Assembly: GCF_963169125.1 (NCBI RefSeq)
Contig: NC_084795.1
Location: forward strand, 131,171,701 to 131,235,700
Length of the DNA stretch: 64,000 nucleotides
Reading direction: 5' to 3'
Source of the DNA: Humulus lupulus
Lineage: Eukaryota; Streptophyta; Magnoliopsida; Rosales; Cannabaceae
The translations under genes and the position numbers were made by a program. This document shows positions 36,987 through 48,700 of the stretch, one piece after another. The number at the start of each line of letters is the position of its first letter. Position 1 is the first letter of the stretch. The notes under the pieces are model-generated. The model was not told where the DNA came from. It did not search any database and was given only the letters and a program-made list of their open reading frames with translations.

Positions 36987-37872
36987 TGTTATCCAGATTT
37001 CCGGATAGCGTTTAGATTGATGGCCTCGGGGAAGCAGAATTATCGATGTCTTTCACGATAGGTGACCAGAGCTCGCGGATATACAGAAAGGCTTCACCTC
37101 TCCCGCTTGGTGTCCGGATTACTCTTCCAAGCAAACACAATACGGAAACTCGTCAACTCTCCCGGACTCCCGAAGGGGTATCCTTCGGGGAAGCTCCTTC
37201 CAGGAGAAGCTCTTCGAGTGGTCTCCGCGGAAGCAGTTCCGTGCCTCGCACGGAACAAAGCCAAACGGTCGAGTCCTGGAGGAGGCATATTTGGAATGAT
37301 ATCCGCCTGACACAGGATCCCGCCTGACACGCCCGTCAGGTCAAAGCCGCACACATCCCAGCACGCCTAAGGGTACCTTTTCGCCTACTGTTCCGCTGAC
37401 AACTTGGAAAAGACGGCTGACTTTGTGTGTTCCCCATACTTTCACGTAAATATACCCACATAGAGTCTTGTAGCCATGCTATGACAGTAATTGTATCCCT
37501 ATTTATGGCTGGTGTAATTAAGACTCATGTACGTAGAGAAAAACCCTAATCCAAAACCCTAGCTATAAAGACCCCTTCATTTTACAAGAAGAAAGAGGAA
37601 CAAATCAGATAGCAAAAACTCTACTAAAATCTCTCTAGCTTCATCTTCTTCAAGAGAACCCGAGAGAAACATTGTGAGTGTGTGAAGTTCTTATGCACCA
37701 GCCATCTTACTGTAATCTTTTCCAAGTATAATAACATCGACTCGTGGACTAGGGCTTGTTAACGCCTGAACCACGTAAAAACACTGTTTGTTTAGTTACA
37801 TTTCAGTATTTCTACAGTTCTTATCTTTTTATTATTCTGTTAGTTATTCGTTTCCGAAAAACTCGGTAAACA
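36987..37872 (+). repeat. 5' LTR of element A
   Basis: TGTTATCCAGATTTCC...CTCGGTAAACA, 886 bp. It drives the genomic RNA from a TATA box at 37564-37570. The ORFs inside it (for example 37046-37327) recur unchanged in the 3' LTR and have no gene-like features. Confidence 0.96.
37564..37570 (+). promoter_or_regulatory. LTR promoter TATA box of element A
   Basis: TATAAAG, followed by a leader with 'aagaagaaagaggaac'. The same box lies at 51191-51197 in the 3' LTR. Confidence 0.7.
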
Positions 37873-37875
37873 TTT

Positions 37876-37893
37876 TGGTGCTTTCATTGAGAG
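37876..37893 (+). promoter_or_regulatory. Primer binding site of element A
   Basis: TGGTGCTTTCATTGAGAG, three bases after the LTR end. The leading TGG pairs with the CCA end of a tRNA. The same site occurs in element B. The tRNA is not identified. Confidence 0.75.
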
Positions 37894-37959
37894 CTGTAGG
37901 AAGTTGTTAGTCAGCTCTTTTTCTGTGTACGTTTTTTGTATTCACTTCGTACTAAAGAG

Positions 37960-40900
37960 ATGGTGACTACGCGAAAATCTGCTGTTGACAAAAATGCTAC
38001 GGTCAACCCCGATACCGTGATGGAAGATGTGGTGCAGAGCGAACCCTTAGACTACCGAGGTGAAGACCCGACATCCCGCCAGGATCAGGTCAGTACCGAA
38101 GATACAACATACTTAGAAGACGAAGAAGAGTATGTCCAAGACGGTTATTACAAGGACGGCTGCTACTATGAGAAGGACCCAGAACTGGTCCAAGTAGCCG
38201 AAGAACTGGTGGCCACTAAGGCCAAGCTTGCTGAGCAGGAGCGCGTCTCCGAAAGAATGCAACGCATGATGGAACGCCTCCAAAGTAAGTTCGGAGATCT
38301 AGGCGACTCGGACGAGGATACCTCTGTTCGAGGTGGTGCTGATGCCCCCATGCCGGATCCAGCCGCTGCTGGACCATCCAAAGCCGCCCCTAACAAGGGC
38401 AAAGAAAAAGTTGGAGAGCCTGTGCGCGCTGACGCCCCTGCACCTCCTAAAGGCGTGAATCACCAGGCCGACTGCCCCCCCCGCGCGCAGAAGGTCTCTG
38501 GCGCTCCTAAGCCCAGACGCCCTTCAGCCCCAAGGGGGCACTCTGTGCCTAAAGGGCCCGGTGCTAAGGCACCCAGGCCTAGGGGAAGGAACAACCGCCC
38601 CAGTGATTCCGTCAATCAGGACGGTCGGGCTGCGAACTCGCACTCCGAAGACAGCTGGTCCACGGTGGACCTAAGAAGAAGGTTGGAGGCCAAGTATGAG
38701 AAGGCCAAAGGGGAAAAAGCCCGGCCTCGCGGAGATGACCTCCGAAATCATATTAATGACAAGCTCCGGGGACGTGACCTCCCGGAAAGTGATACGAAGA
38801 GGCTCGAGGAACAGATTGCTGCCTTGACCAAGCTGGTCCGGAAGCAAAGTGGGGCCCTGTCAGATTCTGAGGAGGAAGACCCGGAACCATGTATTAGGAG
38901 GATCGCGGAAACGTCCCTCCCGGATAACTTCAAAATGCCTCACATAGAATTATATGATGGGAGGACAGACCCGCGTACCCACCTAGCTAAATACAATAAA
39001 ATGATGCAAGTGGCGCGCGTCAGTGAGGACGCCAAATGCATGTGCTTCTCACTCACCCTTACCAAGTCTGCGGAGGACTGGTGGAAAAGATTAGCTCCCG
39101 GATCAATCCACAGTTGGAAGGAGCTACAGTCCGCGTTTAGGAGGCAGTTTATTGCTGCCCGCGACCACGACATGGAGGTTGGTTCCTTAACCAACATCAA
39201 ACAGCAACCCACTGAGAACCTCAAAGCTTTCATTCAGAGAATGATGGAAGCTGCTGCAAAAACCAAGGTCAGCGATGACATGAAGCTGATCGCCCTTCAA
39301 TCGGGCCTTACTGTCGGCTCCCTGCTATGGGGGGAAATGCAAAGGAGACGGGCAGAAACCCTGTCCGAATTCATGTCAAAAGCTCAGGGAATCATCAACC
39401 TTGAGGATGCCTACCAGCAAGCCTTTGGAGTTCCCCCGGCTCCAACCCCTTCCGTGACTGCGCCGAGCTTTGCTTCGCAAGCTCCCGCACCAGTCCTCAC
39501 GCTTCCAGGAGCCCGATTCACTCCGAGTGTGTATGGGCCTTCCGCGTCTGCTCAGACGCCGGGTCAAACCCATTTCTCTGGGTATGGAGCGGTACAAACC
39601 GGATGTAGTATCGCTCCTAGCATGCCGCAGCCGCAAACGGAAGCCCCGGAACGAAGTTTGAGCCAATCGCGGAGCAAACGAAGCGGAAAAAACTCCAACC
39701 GGGGAGACCATTCAAAGAAACCCCGAAAGGATTATGAGCCCAAGTTCACGGAATATACCAGTTTGATAGACTCGCGAGAGAATGTCTATCGGGCGACCTG
39801 TAATATGGTCAACTACAGGAAGCCCCCGAAAGTGTCTCACGGAGGAAGGCGTCCGCGAGACTCCAATAAGAGGTGTGAGTTCCACGGAGACGTGGGGCAC
39901 ACCACGAATGAGTGCCTTCAGCTGAAGGATGAGATCGAGTCCCTGGCAAGAGCGGGACACCTCGGTCAGTGGGTGAGAATACCCATAATCTATCCCGGAC
40001 AGGGGGTAGTTCACGGAGCTGCATATTCACCGGGACAGAGGGGGGCCGCTAGCGCTCCTGGAGCCGGTCACCCCCAAGCTCCCGGGTCTCAGTTCCCAGC
40101 ACTTCCTGCTCCACCCGCTCCGGCGCCCATTGCCTTGTTGGCTCCAGGACCAGGCAACCCATATCCGCCCGGCCTTGCTCCGCCACCCGTTGACGGACAC
40201 GTCGCCACCATTTCCGGAGGACCACACCTTGCCGGAAGTACCCGCAACTCCCAGAAGAGGTACTTGAAGGAGTTAGAGCACGCCGAGGAGATGTGCGCTT
40301 TGGTCCAATCACCTGCTCAACGTCCCCGAATGATGGATCTTCCCATCACCTTCACGGAGGACGATGCTCGACATGTGCACTTCCCCCACAACGATCCCCT
40401 CGTAGTGGAAGCCCAGATTTCCAATAAGAAGGTCTCACGGATCTTGATCGATAACGGAAGCTCCGTGAACATCCTCTTCAAAGCGGCCTTCCACGCGATC
40501 GGATTGACCGAGACGGACCTGGCCCCATGCCCCATCCAGCTTCAAGGTTTCAATGGGGACGCACTCATGCCATTAGGCAAAATTCAACTTCCAGTCACCC
40601 TCAGAGGAGAAAGCGACGCTTGTGCCTTCAAGCATAGCACATTCGTGGTGGTCGACTGCCCCACGGCGTATAATGCCATCTTAGGCCGACCAGTCCTGAT
40701 CGATTGTGGGGCCATAACCTCGATACGCCACTTATGTTTGAAGTTTCCATGCGACGATGGGCGTATTGGCACCCTCCGAGGAGACCAAAGAAGTGCACGG
40801 AGCTGTTATAACGTCTCCGTCCGATCCGTCTACACGGTCCAAGAGACGTTTGCTGCCATTCCTTTGGCGGAAGAATTGCCAAACATTGGGGGTGCTCAGG

Positions 40901-43900
40901 AGGCATACTTTGACGAACTCGACCCAAGAGTGGGAATCGAGAAGGCAATAGAGCCGATGGAGGAAGTCGAAGAGGTGATCCTCAACCCGGGAGAGCCCAC
41001 CAAGGTCATTCAGGTGGGGAAAAACCTGCCGTCGGCCGTTCGAGATAAGATCGTGGCCACTGTGAAGGATAACCAGGATATCCTGGCATGGTGCCACGCT
41101 GATATGACGGGGATTAATCCCAATGTTGCGTGCCACGCACTCAACATAGACCCATCTGCAACTCCAATTCGCCAAAAGAGGAGGCCGCTAGACCCAGTGA
41201 GAGCCGAAGCCGTCAAAGCTGAAGTGGACAAATTGATGTCCATAGGCTTTCTCCAGGAGTCGCACTATCCCGTGTGGTTGGCCAACCCAGTTCTGGTCCC
41301 GAAACCCGATGGGTCCTGGAGAATGTGCATTGACTTCACGGACCTAAACAGGGCCTGCCCGAAAGATTGTTTCCCTCTCCCGCGAATCGATCAGATGGTG
41401 GACGCTACTTCCGGGTACGAACTCTTATCCTTCATGGATGCGTACTCCGGATACAACCAGATCAAGATGCATGTCGCGGACCAGGAACACACCAGCTTCC
41501 TCACGGATAAGGGTGTCTACTGTTACGTGGTCATGCCTTTCGGTTTGAAGAATGCTGGGGCGACTTACCAGCGTCTGGTAAACAGAATGTTCAAGGACCA
41601 ACTGGGGAGGAACATGGAGGTGTACGTGGACGACATGTTGGTAAAGTCCAAGACCTCCGGGGACCACAGTAACGACCTTGAGGAAGCTTTCGCCGTGATC
41701 CGAAAGTACGGGATGAAACTAAATCCAAAGAAATGTACTTTCGGGGTCTCGTCTGGGAAGTTCCTCGGTTTTATTGTCAGCTCCCGCGGCGTGGAAGCCA
41801 ACCCTGAAAAAATAAAGGCGTTCATAGATATGCCTTCCCCCCGGAAGCATAAGGATGTCCAGAGCGTTACCGGAAGGATAGCTGCTCTCAGTCGCTTCGT
41901 ATCCAAGGCCACCGACAAGTGTATCCCCTTCTTCAATGTTCTGCGAGGGAACAAGAAGTTCGAGTGGACCCCCGAATGCGAAGCGGCCTTCCAACACCTC
42001 AAAGAACATTTAACCCGAGCCCCCATTCTGTCCAAGCCGGTCGAAGGAGAGGCGTTGTTCTTATACCTAGCTGTGACTGAGCACGCAGTAAGTGCCGCTC
42101 TCGTCCGGGAAGATGGCCGTATCCAGCTCCCTGTGTATTACATAAGCAAGAGGCTATTGGACGCCGAGTCCAGATATTCGATGATCGAGAAACTCTCCCT
42201 CTGCTTGCTGATCGCTTCACGGAAGCTGAGGCCATATTTCCAGGCGCACACCATCAAAGTACTCACCAACCACCCTCTCCGACAAGTCCTGCAGAAGCCC
42301 GAGTCTTCTGGCAAATTGCTTAAGTGGGCCATGGAACTAAGCCAGTTCGACGTCCACTACCAACCGCGTGTTTCCATAAAAGGTCAAGCTCTCGCGGACT
42401 TTATTGTGGAGTGCTCGGGAATGAATGACCTCCCAGAAGATCCTGTCCCGGAACTTCCCACCTGGAAGGTCTACGTAGACGGAGCCTCAAATGAAAAAGG
42501 AGCTGGAGCGAGGGTTATCCTAATATCTCCCCAAGGGCATCAGCTCCAGAGCGCCATCCGTTTCGCATTCCCAGCATCCAACAACGAGGCAGAACACGAA
42601 GCCATGTTAGCTGGGTTACGACTGGCCAGAGAAGTCGGAGCCCAAAAAATCGAAGTGTACAGCGACTCCCTACTTGTGGTAAACCAAATATCCGGGGAAT
42701 ACCAGACGAAAGGCGAAAGGATGGCTGCCTACGTGTCTCTCTCCCGCGACCTACTGCAGCATTTCAAAGGCTACCAAATCCGCCAGGTCCCCCGGGATCA
42801 GAACTCACTCGCGGACACGCTGGCCAAGCTTGCAACGGACCCGGAGATTGAACAGTATGGCTTAGTCCCCATCGGGCACTTAGAAGCCCCCAGTACTGAG
42901 ACACGAAGGATAAACGCCATCATCGACCATTCCCACTCCTGGATAGAACCCATCCTCAGATTTCTCACCACCGGAGAGCTCCCCACTGATAAAGCTGACG
43001 CAAGGAAGCTCCAATATCAAGCTCCCCGATACGTGGTTATGGATGGAAAGCTTTACCGCAGGGGGTTGTCCATACCCTTCCTTAGGTGTGTTGCCGGAAC
43101 CGAAGTCAGCACCATCATCCATGAGATTCACGGAGGCTTCTGTGGCGATCATACCTCCGGGCTGAGCCTCTCCAAAAAGATCCTTCGACAAGGATACTTC
43201 TGGCCCACCATGAAGAAGGATTGTGTGGATTATGTCAGGAAATGTGAGCAGTGCCAGAGGTACGCCAAGGTTCCGCGAGCGCCGCCTACAGAAATTACCC
43301 TAATGACCAGCCCCTGGCCGTTCGCCGTTTGGGGCATTGACCTAGTAGGTTCCCTCCCAACTGGAAAAGGTGGAGTGAAGTACGCCATAGTCGCGGTAGA
43401 CTACTTCACCAAATGGGCTGAAGCTGAACCTATGAACACGGTCACATCAAAAAAAGCACTGGATTTTGTCATCAGGAATATAGTGTGTCGTTTTGGGCTT
43501 CCACGGAAAATTGTGTCCGACAACGGAAGGCAGTTTGACAGTGAACACTTCACGAACTTCTGTGCTTCGCATGGAATTATCAAAAGCTTTTCCGCAGTCG
43601 CCAGACCCCAGGCTAATGGGCAAGCGGAAGCTGTAAACAAAATATTAAAGACCACGTTGAAGAAAAAACTCCAAGCCTGCAAGGCTCACTGGCCGGAAGA
43701 ACTTCCGCGAGTACTTTGGGCCTATCGCACAACAGAGAGAACTTCGACGGGGCACACGCCTTATTCCATGACCTTCGGTTGCGAGGCCGTCATCCCAGTA
43801 GAAGCTATGATCCCCTCTCACAGGCAAGACACCTACGATCCTACCCGGAACCATGCCCTCCTCCAGGAGTCCTTGGACATGATCGAGGAGCTCCGGGAGC

Positions 43901-44175
43901 AGTCACAGGTCCAACTAACAATGTACCAAGGCAAGATAGCCCGACACTTTAACATGAGAGTCCAGAGCCGTACATTCGAAGTTGGAGATCTTGTCCTACG
44001 GAGAGTATTTCCTGCTACGCAGGACCCGGGAGTAGGAGTCCTCGGACCCAACTGGGAAGGCCCCTACGAAGTCCAAGAAAAAGTGGGCCATGGGACGTAT
44101 CACTTAAAGAGACTCGACGGATCTAAAGTCCCGCGCGCCTGGAACGCGGAGCACCTCCGCCGTTACTACCAGTAG
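37960..44175 (+). CDS. Gag-pol polyprotein of Tat element A, intact (2071 aa)
   Basis: One open frame. The first true ATG is at 37960; the open frame reaches back to a TTG at 37936, which is not a eukaryotic start. Order: a charged, Pro-rich N-terminus (1-310); Gag core about 320-490 ('[20 protein letters not shown]', '[15 protein letters not shown]'); a Cys/His motif '[14 protein letters not shown]' near 640; aspartic protease with Asp831 in DNGSS; RT about 1100-1290 with YVDD at 1222-1225; a connection region that looks like the degenerate native RNase H; the added RNase H of the Tat lineage from 1502 (Asp1507, [12 protein letters not shown]); integrase with HHCC zinc finger, Asp1794, Asp1854 and Glu1890 (DD35E); tail to HLRRYYQ. 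There is no chromodomain. Gag and pol share one frame, so processing must rest on the protease. Oddities: Arg1518 in 'GAGARVIL' and Arg1857 in 'DNGRQF', where B has Gly and Thr. Confidence 0.95.
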   Translation: MVTTRKSAVDKNATVNPDTVMEDVVQSEPLDYRGEDPTSRQDQVSTEDTTYLEDEEEYVQDGYYKDGCYYEKDPELVQVAEELVATKAKLAEQERVSERMQRMMERLQSKFGDLGDSDEDTSVRGGADAPMPDPAAAGPSKAAPNKGKEKVGEPVRADAPAPPKGVNHQADCPPRAQKVSGAPKPRRPSAPRGHSVPKGPGAKAPRPRGRNNRPSDSVNQDGRAANSHSEDSWSTVDLRRRLEAKYEKAKGEKARPRGDDLRNHINDKLRGRDLPESDTKRLEEQIAALTKLVRKQSGALSDSEEEDPEPCIRRIAETSLPDNFKMPHIELYDGRTDPRTHLAKYNKMMQVARVSEDAKCMCFSLTLTKSAEDWWKRLAPGSIHSWKELQSAFRRQFIAARDHDMEVGSLTNIKQQPTENLKAFIQRMMEAAAKTKVSDDMKLIALQSGLTVGSLLWGEMQRRRAETLSEFMSKAQGIINLEDAYQQAFGVPPAPTPSVTAPSFASQAPAPVLTLPGARFTPSVYGPSASAQTPGQTHFSGYGAVQTGCSIAPSMPQPQTEAPERSLSQSRSKRSGKNSNRGDHSKKPRKDYEPKFTEYTSLIDSRENVYRATCNMVNYRKPPKVSHGGRRPRDSNKRCEFHGDVGHTTNECLQLKDEIESLARAGHLGQWVRIPIIYPGQGVVHGAAYSPGQRGAASAPGAGHPQAPGSQFPALPAPPAPAPIALLAPGPGNPYPPGLAPPPVDGHVATISGGPHLAGSTRNSQKRYLKELEHAEEMCALVQSPAQRPRMMDLPITFTEDDARHVHFPHNDPLVVEAQISNKKVSRILIDNGSSVNILFKAAFHAIGLTETDLAPCPIQLQGFNGDALMPLGKIQLPVTLRGESDACAFKHSTFVVVDCPTAYNAILGRPVLIDCGAITSIRHLCLKFPCDDGRIGTLRGDQRSARSCYNVSVRSVYTVQETFAAIPLAEELPNIGGAQEAYFDELDPRVGIEKAIEPMEEVEEVILNPGEPTKVIQVGKNLPSAVRDKIVATVKDNQDILAWCHADMTGINPNVACHALNIDPSATPIRQKRRPLDPVRAEAVKAEVDKLMSIGFLQESHYPVWLANPVLVPKPDGSWRMCIDFTDLNRACPKDCFPLPRIDQMVDATSGYELLSFMDAYSGYNQIKMHVADQEHTSFLTDKGVYCYVVMPFGLKNAGATYQRLVNRMFKDQLGRNMEVYVDDMLVKSKTSGDHSNDLEEAFAVIRKYGMKLNPKKCTFGVSSGKFLGFIVSSRGVEANPEKIKAFIDMPSPRKHKDVQSVTGRIAALSRFVSKATDKCIPFFNVLRGNKKFEWTPECEAAFQHLKEHLTRAPILSKPVEGEALFLYLAVTEHAVSAALVREDGRIQLPVYYISKRLLDAESRYSMIEKLSLCLLIASRKLRPYFQAHTIKVLTNHPLRQVLQKPESSGKLLKWAMELSQFDVHYQPRVSIKGQALADFIVECSGMNDLPEDPVPELPTWKVYVDGASNEKGAGARVILISPQGHQLQSAIRFAFPASNNEAEHEAMLAGLRLAREVGAQKIEVYSDSLLVVNQISGEYQTKGERMAAYVSLSRDLLQHFKGYQIRQVPRDQNSLADTLAKLATDPEIEQYGLVPIGHLEAPSTETRRINAIIDHSHSWIEPILRFLTTGELPTDKADARKLQYQAPRYVVMDGKLYRRGLSIPFLRCVAGTEVSTIIHEIHGGFCGDHTSGLSLSKKILRQGYFWPTMKKDCVDYVRKCEQCQRYAKVPRAPPTEITLMTSPWPFAVWGIDLVGSLPTGKGGVKYAIVAVDYFTKWAEAEPMNTVTSKKALDFVIRNIVCRFGLPRKIVSDNGRQFDSEHFTNFCASHGIIKSFSAVARPQANGQAEAVNKILKTTLKKKLQACKAHWPEELPRVLWAYRTTERTSTGHTPYSMTFGCEAVIPVEAMIPSHRQDTYDPTRNHALLQESLDMIEELREQSQVQLTMYQGKIARHFNMRVQSRTFEVGDLVLRRVFPATQDPGVGVLGPNWEGPYEVQEKVGHGTYHLKRLDGSKVPRAWNAEHLRRYYQ

Positions 44176-44717
44176 GCCCCGGACCATCCAGTCGGAAGTC
44201 CTTGGTGAAAATAACAAAAGTGAAAAATGTGGAAATAATCCTCCCTGTTGTAAAACTCACGCCTAGCAGGCTAATTCAATGAAACACGGAGAGATTCACT
44301 CCGCTTTTACTGCACTTTTTATCCCTGTGTTCAAAGCTGCGTTTTAACAAGTGACCACGCGGTCCGGAGACGTCCGGACCCCACGCTCACTTGGGGGGTG
44401 TACATGGCTAAGGCATAACCATACGCCCCTTGAACAAAACGTACACAGAACACCACTTATGTGCTAGCATTGTGTTTGAAATTTTTAAATTGTTTGAAAT
44501 GTTTAAATTGTTGAGCTTAGGTTTATTTGTTGCCATGAACATGCTTGCATTACGTGTCATATGTGCTTATGTGAAAATTGCCATGGAAATGCCTGCCATT
44601 ATGTATCATAAGTATTATCTCCTGTGTAGCCCAGCGATGGACGGGACTGGGGGTTGAGACACGTTCATAGAGCTACGCCAAAACACCCCCAACTCCCTGA
44701 CAAGTCCTTTGCAGAAT
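44176..44717. other. Pol 3' flank of element A
   Basis: Non-coding, between the pol stop and the tandem array. It contains 'cacttggggggtgtac' near 44389, a purine-rich stretch that resembles a polypurine tract but is not next to an LTR. Confidence 0.5.
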
Positions 44718-45060
44718 TCTCCGCGAGCGCTGTAGAGCTTTGCTTCGCAAAGCTCCAGCTCCGGATCCCGCAAGGAGAAAGATGGCAAGATCCGCGAGCG
44801 CTGTAGAACTTTGCTTCGCAAGCTCCAGCTCCGGATCCCGCAAGGCGAAAGATGGAAAGATCCGCGAGCGCTGTAGAGCTTTGCTTCGCAAGCTCCAGCT
44901 CCGGGTCCCGCAAGGTGAAAGTTGGCAAGATCCGCGAGCGCTGTAGAGCGTTGCTTCGTAAGCTCCAGCTCCGGGTCCAGCGAGGCGAAAGATGGCAAGA
45001 TCCGCGACCGTTGTAAGCCTTGCTTCGCAGGCTCCAACTCCGGATCTCACAAAATAATGC
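44718..45060. repeat. 70-bp tandem array in element A, about 5 copies
   Basis: Units start at about 44718, 44789, 44859, 44929 and 44999. Each holds 'gatccgcgagcgctgtag', 'ctttgcttcgcaagc' and 'tccagctccgg'. The 'gcttcgcaagc' part is self-complementary and could form small hairpins. Decayed relatives continue to about 45290. All six frames over it are open by repetition and should not be called as genes. Confidence 0.9.
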
Positions 45061-45707
45061 ATGGCAAGCTCCATGGCCATTGCAAGTTTCAGCTCCAGAA
45101 GCAGACATGCTTGATCCCCCCACTCACAGCCGGCTTTGCTTCGCAAAGCCCCTGCTCCAGGATCACACCTGGTGGGCGTGGCGATTTCCCCAACAGCAAT
45201 AAGCCTTGCCTCGCAGGGCTCCATGCCAGGTCCCTGAAGTCAGCCACAATGAGGTTCGCAACAACAGTTAGTTTTGCTTCGCAAAGATCTAACCTTAAGT
45301 CTAGCGACGCTCACCAAAAGAACTCCCGTTCCAAACAATGGAACGACTCACCTTAGCAATCCCAGCGAACAGTATAACTACAAGTCCCGGGATTGGCTAT
45401 TTGCCTCAGGAAAGATAAAGTACGGTGAAAGGAGCCTGGCCGTTGGAACCAGAAAACCTTCGTAACCTAGAAACTACGTGGGGAAAGACATCATCCGTTA
45501 AAGCTTCAACTGGGAAGTGCATAAGTTTTGGCCGTTGGAACCAAAACCCCATACGCCCCTACAACAGTTTCTACCGTATAAATGTCTACCCTAAGCGCAA
45601 AGATAAATAAAGAACTCGGCAGAAAAAGAAAGGAGAATGCTATGATTATGGCAAAATTGTCCGCAATGAAAAACTCAAAATGAAAAACAATTAAAGATAA
45701 AACCCCT
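45061..45707. other. 3' flank of the antisense gene of element A
   Basis: Degenerate copies of the 'tttgcttcgcaaag' motif run to about 45290. AT-rich sequence follows that would hold the 3' untranslated end of the antisense transcript. No gene seen. Confidence 0.5.
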
Positions 45708-48700
45708 TCAAGCATTGGGGGTAACTACAGCGTCCACGACCGCAGCTTCGGGGGCATCTGTTTCAGCTGAGGCTGACGGAGTCGGCTCATTGGAAGGAGG
45801 AATTTGGTCATGAGAAGGTTCAGAGGTCCCCGCCTCTCCGGGATCTCCCGCCTCAGGAGCTTCAGCACGATCGTCAATGTTATAAGTTTGGACGTACGCC
45901 TCTGGGCCCTGATCCCACACGAGTAGCTTCTCCCTCATGGCTTCGGCATCATCTCCCAGATAGCCTAACACCTCCGGGTTCACTTTCCAGAGTTGATGCA
46001 TGAGGACCACATGCGATATATTAATAGTCCTGTTCAGTATCACCTCAGCATCCTCCTTCTCCTTCAACCGCTCCGCCTCGGAGGTTGCCAGCTGTGCTTC
46101 CGCGACAGTTAGTTGGGCCCTCAATTTTTCCATTTCGGCCTTGGAGGCATCCCGCTCCCCCTTAAGAGAATCAATCGCCTTGCGCTGCTCCCTATTTTGG
46201 TTCAGCACGGATTGCTTCTCGGTCACATGCCCCCTGGCAGTGAATTGCAAAGCCCCGATCTCTTTATCCTTCTCGGCGAGCCCCAACTGAAGCATAGACA
46301 CGAGATCCCTGCTCCTCTTATGGAGTTGCTCCTCGTCGTGCAGCTTACTCTGAAGAGTGGAATATTCCTCTTGCCGCTTAAGGAGGAGATCGTTCTTTGA
46401 TTGCAAGCGGGCTTCCAGGGTATCTTTCTCCACCTTGGCTTGGGACAACTCTTCCCGGAGCTTGGAGTTTTCGGTCTTAATCCCATCCGACCGCTGTCTA
46501 AACTCATTCTCTGCCTTGGCCCGGTACTCTTGATATTTGGCAAGATATTTCTTCTCCGCCTCTTCTTCAGCCGTGCGCCGGGCCTGATCAATCTTCTCCG
46601 AAGCCCCCAAGGCCTGTTGGGTCAGTTTCTGTTTCTCCGCTTCCAAGGCCTGGCGAGCCAGTTGGCTCTCCTCCAGCTGAACCAGAGCTGCACCAACCTC
46701 CCGGAACGAGCGTTCCGCGATCATAGAGGCCTGCAAGGAAAGACAACAGAATGAGCTAAAGCAGGACCAAAAGACAGATGGTCCCAAAAAAAAAAAATAA
46801 ATAAATAACAACTGACGGCTTACCCCGGACAGTTGCTGCTTCACAGCGTGTGTCAGCAACAGCGGATCCTTGCTGCTGCTGATGGCCCATTTCTCAGAAT
46901 TGAGCTCGCATAAGCTCAGGGCCATGTCCTCCATCATCTCAGCTCCGAACGGCGCCAATGCACGTCCGAGCCTAGGCACCAGCCTCTTCTCCAAGGCTGG
47001 ACCATCCAGAACCGCTCCGGCCGGGTGAGGAGATCTCACCCCCTCGGCCAGCTCAGCCCTCTTCACGGCAGACAAGTTATCTGCCCTTCCCTGAGTAACG
47101 GCCTTCTCCGCCTCTAGCCGCCTCTTCAAAAAACTATCGGCCCGTCTTACACCCTCCAGGAGGGCAGCGGGAAAACTGGTCGGCTTCCGCGGAAAGTGGA
47201 ACTTCAGGCCAGGCAGGGGAAGATTGGTTGTCTGAGAAGACGGAGACCCCGGAAGGGTGGACCCCCGTTGGGCTGGAGGAGGAGGCAGCCGGGGTATTAA
47301 GGCCCCGGTCTGTTGCTTTTGCTGCTGCGGTAGCAGAAGTAGTTGCCCTTGTTGCTGCTGCTGGTTTGGATGTTGCTGTTGCTGCTGCTGCGGCGTTGGT
47401 GATTGTCTCTCTTGTTCCTGTTGCTGCTGTTGTTGTAGTTGTGATTGCTATCGTTGCTGTTGTTGTTGCCTTCGACCGGGAGAAGAGTGTCTAAGGCGTT
47501 TGTTCTTAGCACCCTCAGCATCTCCTCCGGGACGCTTGCTCACCCCAGTTGTCCTCACGGGGAACACAAGCCCTTCCCCGTCGCTACTGCTACTCGAGAC
47601 GATCATAGTCTCGGAAGGCCCTTCAGCAGGGGACTTCTCTACCCTCGGAGACGCTTGCGCCTCGCCACTTGTCTTCTTGGGGGAGGCAGCCTTACCTCCC
47701 CTACCAGCCTTGGTCTTCCGTCCTTTCCCCGTGGGCGGGTCTTGGCTGGTGGCAGCCTTCTTAATAAGCAAAGTAACCCTCCCCAACATCTTGGCTTCGG
47801 GATACTCTGCAAGAAACGTACAAAGCAAGGTTAACGAACCAACAAGAAATGAGAAAGAAGATAAGCGGAAGACAAGACAATCAGCAACATAAAAGTACAA
47901 GCAAGCCCGCCAGCAGGGAACAAGAAACAAGAAAAAGAAAAGTTTGAAAGGGACGACCATGCACGAGAAACGTGGATGGCCTTCCCCGAGCAAAACAAAA
48001 CATCGCTTCCTGCTCCAGGAAGCTCCCGTACTCCTTGAAGTCCGGGAAGAACATGCTGAGAGAAGAAGGGTCAACCATGATGACACCTTCTGGCAGACTA
48101 CCATCACTCAGACACCACAGGAGCTCATCTACCCTATCACAGTACCTGTCGAAAGGTATCCTACGCGGATCTAGCCTAAGGAAACGAGGATCAAACCCCA
48201 TCTGAGAGGTTTGGGAAACTTCAGACAGGCTGGGGGTGTGGATCAATCGAAAACTAGTCTTACCTCTCCCGGAGGAACTAGCCCCCGGAGCCCCTTCGTT
48301 AGGGTAAGCCGCGGCGTGGCGAGCCTCGATCTCCTCTCCCTCCGGCTGGGGGTCGGGGAACCTCTCCGCCCAACTAGGAGATAGAGTATTTTCGTCCCGA
48401 GCGGCTTGGGTGATCACCTTAGACAGCTCCAGGGCAATCTGCTCCCGGATGTCAGCCGACACCTGAGTCTGCCCCCTACCACTTACTGGCTCGATATTTT
48501 GGAAGGAGGCGAGTAACCCATACTCCCTCAACGATTCGGAGGTCACAAGTCCCTCCACTCTCAACTCTTCCTCGGAAAGCCCTTCGTAGAACTTGGACCT
48601 CCTTATCATCTCCGCGCAGCGAGGTGTCCGCGGAACGACTTCTGCAAAAATCAAATACAAGCGTTAGAGATCCTCCCAAAAGGCAAATCAAACACAAAGA

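Noticed and set aside
37046..37354. ORFs of 60-93 codons on both strands, repeated exactly at 50673-50981
   Set aside because: They lie in the LTRs of element A and are duplicated only because the LTRs are. No gene-like motif.
37936..37959. Upstream start of the gag-pol frame at TTG
   Set aside because: TTG is not used as a normal start in plants; the first ATG in frame is at 37960.
44615..45356. Repetitive ORFs on both strands
   Set aside because: Open only because the 70-bp unit lacks stops in several frames; a tandem array, not a gene.
47228..47892. Cys-rich, Ala/Val-rich and Leu-rich plus-strand ORFs
   Set aside because: They are the reverse reading of the polyglutamine and Ser/Lys-rich exons of the antisense gene.
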